Below are positions 58,601 through 64,000 of a stretch of 64,000 nt of DNA, piece by piece. The stretch spans positions 1 through 64,000 of the forward strand of contig JACAAK010000024.1 in NCBI GenBank assembly GCA_025093985.1, in the 5' to 3' direction. This DNA is from Calvatia gigantea (Eukaryota; Basidiomycota; Agaricomycetes; Agaricales; Lycoperdaceae). Numbering within the stretch: the first letter of the stretch is position 1; every line of letters begins with the position of its first letter. The notes beneath the pieces are model-generated. The model worked only from the letters and a program-made list of their open reading frames with translations. It searched no databases and was not told where the DNA came from. The position numbers and the translations under genes were made by a program.

Positions 58601-59127
58601 AACATGACCACAGTAGAACCCATGCCAGCACATATCAAACAGGAGATAAAGTATGGCTAGAGAACACCAATATCCATACCAATCAATCATCAAAGAAGCT
58701 AGGCCAAAAACGGTATGGACCTTTCCTTATTAAGGAAAGAATAGGAGAAGCAGCATATCAGCTGACACTACCGGATGGATGGGCTATCCATGATGTATTC
58801 AATGAACAGCTCCTGACACCAGCACACCAGGTGGAGTTCCCAAGTCAAAAACAACCATCAGTGCCTGACCCAGTGATTATCAACAATGAGGAAGAGTATG
58901 AAGTAGAGGAGATCCACGGATGATGAAAACAAGGAAGGGGATATCAATTCCTGGTCCACTGGAAGGGGTATAGCAATGAAGAAGATACATGGACAGTGGA
59001 GTCCAACTTGGAAAATGTGAAAGACACCACAAGGGACTACCAAAAAAGGCATCCAGAGGATACCCATAAAAGAGGGGGCAGAAAACACAAAAAAGCATCA
59101 AACAAGCAACCCAGACAAAGAAACTAA
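55607..59127 (+). pseudogene. Gypsy-6 Pol polyprotein
   Basis: Pol is read in the -1 frame relative to gag, from its stop. Protease has TIIDSGCTTSSI at 55,738-55,775. Reverse transcriptase has FFIPKKDRSKRLIQDYR, LDIIWGYNNVRIKEGD and YMDDFAIP (56,739-56,762). RNase H spans 57,160-57,540. The integrase zinc finger ends RGCQACQ near 57,930, and the core (DRFTKM, then DGQTECINREVE) runs to 58,560. The GPFLI module is near 58,710-58,735. The chromodomain (58,930-59,060) ends in a basic tail, with TAA at 59,125. Stops at 56,232, 56,454, 57,106, 57,369 and in the integrase break it, mostly TGA. Confidence 0.85.
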
Positions 59128-59133
59128 ACAGAC

Positions 59134-59905
59134 ATGCCTGCCTCCCAACCTAACTGCATCACTATTGACTCCCTCGTCCACCCCACTCCTACCAGAATCT
59201 CCTCCCTCCCATTCCCTGAGCCAGGCAACAGCCGAGTGCCTGCTCCCCAAGAAACCCGCTATAATCTTGCAAAGACACCATCCCCAGCACAAGGCCTCCT
59301 TGAAGCCCTGCTCAAGGATATTGATAAAGCAACCAACAGTGAAATTGAAAACATCTCCACCCAAAACTGATGACTAGTTGTAAACCGACACATCACCCTT
59401 GCTACCGCATGCATCACCTTTGCTGACATGTATGCAGGGTTCACCAATGCATCTTTCTCCACCAACCAGCACATCCCTGCCATCTTCCAAGCCCTAGACC
59501 AGTCTACCCTTACCCCCAGTGAATGGAATTGGGTCCAAGGACTTCAAAGCTAAATCGACTTAGGCCTTGAAGTCTTCAATCACCTCGACATCACCAACAT
59601 CTTCCTTGAACTTGTAGACATAGCCATGAAACTGCTTGGAAGAGACAAAACAAATGAAGACCCCAACATCAACACCCTGGTGGACAGAATTCACATCACA
59701 CTCTCCGAGCTGCACGACACAGTTAATCCCTCCCTGCCATCTCATGCCAATACCCCCATGGACGAAGAAGTCACGGTCTCCATGAAGGAAGAAGTCAACA
59801 TCCTCTGATGCTTCATAAAAACCATCACTCCACCGCAACTTGCATTGGTTTTTCTTCCTTCTGCAAGGTTCCGCACTATACTACCAGGACAAGAGAAAGA
59901 CCAAC
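59134..59905 (+). pseudogene. Gypsy-6 ORF3, unknown function (3' truncated)
   Basis: It starts MPASQPNCITIDSLVHPTP six nucleotides after the pol TAA. Blocks shared with other copies are TPSPAQGLLEALLKDIDKATN, ACITFADMYAGF, NQHIPAIFQALDQSTLTPSE, DITNIFLELVDIAMKLLGRD and TPMDEEVTVSMKEEVN. Stops occur at 59,368, near 59,551 and 59,806. Copia-2 cuts it at PGQEKDQ. No known domain is recognised. Confidence 0.75.
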
Positions 59906-60312
59906 TGTTGAATCTCGATCCGTACCACTACATTGGTTCAGTCTATTTATAGCTGAAACGGATTCTTGAGTACTTCACTCTTGAAGAGAGATAACGAATA
60001 ATGTACTAGACCGCACTCTAGGTTGCTGGTCATGGTCTATTAAATAGAACAATGTACACAGTATGCTCTGTATATGCTACTGGCAGATAAGACCTCACCT
60101 GTATTAGGTAGAACAGCGCACAGACCAGAACTATTAGATATATAAGACCTATGTAGTATGCATATAATCTTTAGACAATCTAGTCTTTCTTCTGCCCACC
60201 ATTCCTCTACGATATCCACTAGCTACAGTCTATAACGCACATCTAAACAAACCCAGTGAGTACGACTCCCCTCCACCACTAGCGTAGCTATCGTGGTGTA
60301 CTTGTCTTAACA
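59906..60312 (+). repeat. 5' LTR of copia-2 (407-bp form)
   Basis: TGTTGAATCTC...GTCTTAACA. Compared with the 690-bp LTR of copia-1 it lacks about 283 bp between two GAGTA repeats (at about 59,970). It retains the CTCTGTATATGCTACTGGCA region and a TATATAAGACC box near 60,140. Confidence 0.9.
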
Positions 60313-60325
60313 GGTTATGGGCCCC
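60313..60325 (+). other. Primer-binding site of copia-2
   Basis: GGTTATGGGCCCC directly follows the LTR. Twelve bases (GGTTATGGGCCC) are complementary to the anticodon stem-loop of eukaryotic initiator methionine tRNA (GGGCCCATAACC), the half-tRNA priming known for Drosophila copia. Confidence 0.7.
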
Positions 60326-61116
60326 GACCACCGCTCACTCCAACTGCGCTTTGCAACACTGGTAGAGTGTAGGAGGCTACAGTCGTACGCAACCTGGGAG
60401 ACGGTGGTCCTTTGGTCCATTTGATCCCTGAGTCTGCCCCATGTTGCGACACGTGCATCACGCACTGCTGTCCTATGTTAAGCGCAGGTCACACAGGTGA
60501 GACGACCGGAGTCTAGACGCTCGGAATGATGTGTGGATGCGGATGAAGATGGACGAAGCGGGCAAACTCGGGAGGACTGTGGCTTCAACGTATGTGTTGC
60601 GCCCTCCTGCCGACGGGTGGTCCTAACTTCAGAATAAGGGACGAGGGCAGAGTCAGAGGCGGAGACAGAGACAGAGACAGAAGTAAGATAGAAGTAGCAT
60701 GTCGCTAAGTAGATTTCAGACTGAGGATTACAGGCGAAGTAGCTATGGTTTATATATGTGAGGAAGTGTGGTTCTACAAAAGGAAACTACTATGACTTCA
60801 GGTGCGGGCCAGGTATGGCCGCTAGATAAAAACACCGGGAATGCAACTAGCTAAAAGGAATAAGGTGAAACAGGAATGATATGAACGGTAAAAGGGATTG
60901 CAAGGGAAACGGGAGTAGGTATGATGACTGGAGAAATGTACAAGGAGGATAATTGGAAATTAACGTCAGACATAATAGTAAGAATGGAGAGCGGGGGAGA
61001 CAGGGGAGAGCGGGTGAGAGCGAATGGTAAATAAAATATAAGGTATAGTCCGGGTAAGAGCGAGTGAAGCGGGTGAGTGCGTGTATGGGTTGTGACATCC
61101 TACATGATGCTAACAC
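60326..61116 (+). other. Copia-2 leader, no gene
   Basis: About 790 bp of untranslated leader. It includes a CAGAGACAGAGACAGAGACAG stutter near 60,661-60,681 and purine-rich GAGCGGGTGAGAGCG runs near 61,000-61,075. CTATTCTTAG at 61,126-61,135 resembles a 3' splice site just inside the first frame. Confidence 0.5.
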
Positions 61117-62880
61117 ATGTTTACCCTATTCTTAGATATATCTAAACCGGCTTCTGCTCCACTGGGTTTTGTACAAACCCCTAGTGGACAGCTTCCCGTC
61201 CTTACTGGGACGGGTAACTATACCATCTGGTCGCTTCACCTTCAGTCTGCACTTATGTGCATTTCCTTAAATGATTGTTCCTGGACTGGATGGGACTTCT
61301 CTGGAGCAATGGACGAACCAGTTCAATACGAGCAGCTCTATGGACCTGCTTATCCCGCCGTTCCAGCTTCCGGCACTATGCCGGCACGTCCCGCACGACC
61401 AGGAACCCCAATTCCTGCGACTGCTGAGGAGCACCACAGTGTTGGAATGGCCAACAACCTCCAGATGCGAGCTCGTGGGTTGATTGAGGCAACTCTCCCC
61501 AACAGCATGTTAAAGCATTCAGTCCGGAATGCTCGTGCACTCTGGTCTCAGTTGCAGGGCCAATACGGCCTTCCTGGACCAGCCCAGGTCTATAATGAGT
61601 TCATTCGTGCAATAACATTTGAGCTCCCTCTTGGTGGTGATCCCTCGCTGAAGATGAGCGAGCTCCAGCAGATCTTCGGGCAGCTTGACACCATGGATAG
61701 TGGCATCACCCCGGAGATCGAAACAATGATCCTCCTCCACTCCCTCCACCCGTCTTTGAGCCATGTAGCTCAGACACTCCTAACCTCGAACACGTCGCTT
61801 CACGAGCTGACATGGGATAAGGCCCGAAGTGGCATTATTGCTGCTTACACCTCCAACCAGACCACCCACGCACAACAAGCGCACTTTACTTCATGACAAG
61901 GAGGTGGGCAGCAGCAGCAGCAGAAGCCATCTGGAGGAGAAGGCGACAGCGAGAAGAAATGCTGATGGCACCCCTGAGGAAAAGGAAAGGGAAAGGGAAA
62001 GGAGGGAGGTGCACAAGGCAATGCCACCACCTCTTCCAGTTATATCCAGGATGTGGACTTCATGTTGCAGGCACAAACAATGCCGCCACCTTCCACTCGA
62101 TCCCTTGTAGAGGCAATGTGTCGAGCCAAGACACCTCCCATTGCCTCTAACTCCACCACCACTGGCAGCAATGCCACTCTGCTCACGTCGCGCATCACTG
62201 CGCCTGAGCCTGAAGCTTGTCGCAAACCTTCGGTGAAAGCCAAGGTTACCACACTGAAGAAATGGGATGAACGTCTCAAATCGACCTCTTCATCGGGCAA
62301 GAGTTTGGAGGAGATGTGGAAACGATTTGATGAGATGGATGTTGAGCATTCTCCATCCACCGTCACAAGGGAGGAAGACGAAATCACGTGGCCGGCTCCA
62401 GTGTATAACAAGCTGGCGATTATCAAGAAACCCAAGCTGCTCAAAAAGAAGCAGGCGCCGAAGGAAATCGAGTCTGTCCTTGAGTCGGTCTTAGATGACA
62501 ACGACTCAGACACTGACTACGGTTCTGACAGAGGGTGCAGGTCAGTACCTCTTACTGACTACTATACTTGTTCTGATGCAGAGGATGATGTACAGCCCCA
62601 TCAATGGATGGGACGGGATGATACAGATGCAGGGTCTGTCCGCCGCAGAGCGGGACACCCTGGAGATTCCGAAGTTGAGTTGGGATGACGAGGTGGCCGC
62701 CGAAGAGAGCGGGGCACCTATGCCGATGTAATACGTCGTCCACCTCCTGTAGGGACTCATTGACATCACTGTACGGACTTCATAAACTGCAATGTATGCT
62801 GGAAGCGCACTCAAGGCGCTTCCCCTTCTGTCTATTCCGCTAGTGTGACTAAGCTGGAAAGTAAGATGAATGCTACATAT
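61117..62880 (+). pseudogene. Copia-2 Gag
   Basis: The first frame (61,117-61,896, 259 codons) has the copia Gag signature GNYTIWSLHLQSALM and an ALWSQLQGQYG block of the UBN2 type. A TGA at 61,894 interrupts it. The Gag continues in another frame from about 62,053 to 62,688 with PSVKAKVTTLKKWDERL and an acidic DDNDSDTDYGSD tail, then a TGA where copia-1 has CGA. A cysteine/histidine cluster (HHCTDFINCNVCW, 62,762-62,805) follows another TGA. It is broken but only lightly. Confidence 0.8.
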
Positions 62881-64000
62881 ACCGTGAACAATCACGAGTA
62901 TTCAGACAAGTTAAGGTCAGAACTCCACGAGAAGCATGAGGATCTTAATCAGATCATCACATATCACATTTGTGATTTGTCTCAGTGCCAAAAGTGTAGA
63001 GAAGAAAAGAATAAACATTCTGTGAATAGCGCAGATTGGCTCCTTGATTCTGGAGCATTGTACCATGTCACCGGTTATCTCTCTGATTTCGCAGAGGTTA
63101 AGATGGGCCATTTTGGGCTTATACAGGCTGCTGGCAACTGGATTTATGAAATGACAGGACGAGGATCTGTGATTTTCCAGCATGACGTGGCGGACAAGGG
63201 AAAGACCAAGAGTGCTACTTCATGTATTGCGCCGGTCTTTTACATCAAAGAAATCACAGAACGGTTAATGTCCTTGGGCCAGATTCTTAGGAACAGCTAT
63301 GTTCTAGAGGCAACTGTGAAAGGAACCACCATCTGTGATAAATCAGGATGAGCAGTATTGTCCACCTGGCCTCATTGGTTGTTTAAAAACAACATACATA
63401 CGGTGCACACGTATGTCTTGCAAAACAGCAAGGAGCAACCAGTTGTGTTGACATTACACCAACTTGATTATATCGATTGGCATTGTCGAATGGGACACCC
63501 CTCGGATCGTGCGCTCTCTGAGCTTCCAAAGCATGTAGAGGGCATCGCGTCGATTCCCACACCATCTACTCAGAAAGGCATTTGCGATGGCTGTGCCAAG
63601 GGGAAAATGCATAATAACCCCTTTCCAATTAACCCCAAGCGAGCCACTGCAGTCTTTGAGCTATGTCACTCAGACTTGCTGGAACTGCCCGTCATTAGCT
63701 ACCATAAATATAAATGGGCAATGACATTCCTTGATGACTTTTCTTCTCATGCACACATAGTCCTCCTTCGAAAGAAGTCTGAGGCTTCTGAGAAGCTTAT
63801 TCAGCTGATCAGTGTATTAGAGAACCTCTCCAGAATGCGAGTCAAACGACTTCGCACCAATAATGGAGGAGAATATGTCAATGAGAGATTACTGGCAGGA
63901 CTTGCGGCGTGAGGAATCACCCACGAGACTACTGCCCCCTATGCGCATCAGCAGAACGGGAGAGCAGAGAGACTGAACCGCACCCTACACGAGAAAGCCC
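62881..64000 (+). pseudogene. Copia-2 protease and integrase (partial)
   Basis: Protease has WLLDSGALYHVTGYLSDF (63,036-63,090), where the usual DSGA/S is kept. A TGA at 63,349 separates it from the pre-integrase zinc region (HCRMGHPSDRAL, then CDGCAKGKMHNNPF, 63,480-63,625). The integrase core has CHSDLLELP, FLDDFSSHAH and RTNNGGEYVN (63,660-63,890). A TGA at 63,910 replaces an arginine, then HQQNGRAERLNRTL, carrying the catalytic glutamate, follows to the end of the window. Confidence 0.85.

Larger units (their letters stand above)
59906..64000 (+). mobile_element. Copia-2 (5' part, runs off the window)
   Basis: Plus-strand Ty1/copia element with 5' LTR, primer site, leader, gag, protease and integrase start. 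It is the least rearranged copia copy here. Reading frames are interrupted only by TGA codons, three of which align with arginine codons in copia-1. Confidence 0.9.

Noticed and set aside
60661..60681. GACAGA stutter as a functional repeat
   Set aside because: A short microsatellite in the copia leader with no conserved partner.
61845..62110. Overlapping frames on both strands near the copia-2 gag stop
   Set aside because: They come from low-complexity GAAAGG and CAGCAG runs. Only the frame continuous with gag has family similarity.

Overview
The window looks like nuclear DNA of a filamentous basidiomycete (probably Agaricomycetes). The reasons are short GT-AG introns of 55-63 nt, genes with a ricin-B/beta-trefoil mushroom-lectin architecture, a repeated gene resembling the agaricomycete DUF6699 family (family assigned from memory), and a dense load of chromovirus (Ty3/gypsy) and Ty1/copia retrotransposons. 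The species cannot be fixed from the sequence. No rRNA, tRNA, CRISPR array or bacterial feature was seen.

Region 1 (1-12,830) is a decayed, shuffled duplication array. Four copies of a DUF6699-like gene lie at 174-722, 4,624-5,171, 6,370-6,922 and 10,394-11,104, with a 3' remnant at 9,490-9,564. Only the last copy has a complete two-exon reading frame behind a TATA box; the first has an intact main exon. The units also carry remnants of the spindle-checkpoint gene BUB3 and several conserved non-coding blocks in different orders.

Region 2 (12,837-17,560) holds the best host genes: two nearly identical three-exon ricin-B-type lectin genes in head-to-head orientation (12,913-13,439 minus; 14,341-14,874 plus). 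A longer BUB3 pseudogene follows (about 16,441-17,337).

Region 3 (17,559-64,000) is a nested retrotransposon block. Chromovirus copies are called here gypsy-1 (17,793-23,552, minus), gypsy-2 (24,714-31,017, minus), gypsy-3 (31,018-36,758, plus), gypsy-4 (37,841-52,975, minus, split by copia-1 and by a solo LTR), a duplicated gypsy-4 segment (52,976-54,092) and gypsy-6 (54,093-59,905, plus). Copia-1 (38,796-48,537, minus) sits in gypsy-4. Copia-2 (59,906 to beyond the window, plus) sits in gypsy-6. All are broken by stops, mostly of the kind produced by C-to-T change at CpG.

The most interesting signals are four. (a) The chromovirus family carries a third ORF of about 330 residues between pol and the 3' LTR, beginning six nucleotides after the pol stop in four copies. 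(b) Its primer-binding site is the reverse complement of an 11-nt sequence inside its own LTR, about 34 nt after a TATA-like box, which is the layout of Tf1-type self-priming. (c) A 1,304-bp insertion in the copia linker has a CAG target duplication, TAATG/CATTA ends and about eleven copies of TAGATTA/TAATCTA; it occurs three times in the window and I cannot assign it to a family. (d) Structural scars record tandem duplication, filler DNA and repeated insertion into the third ORF.
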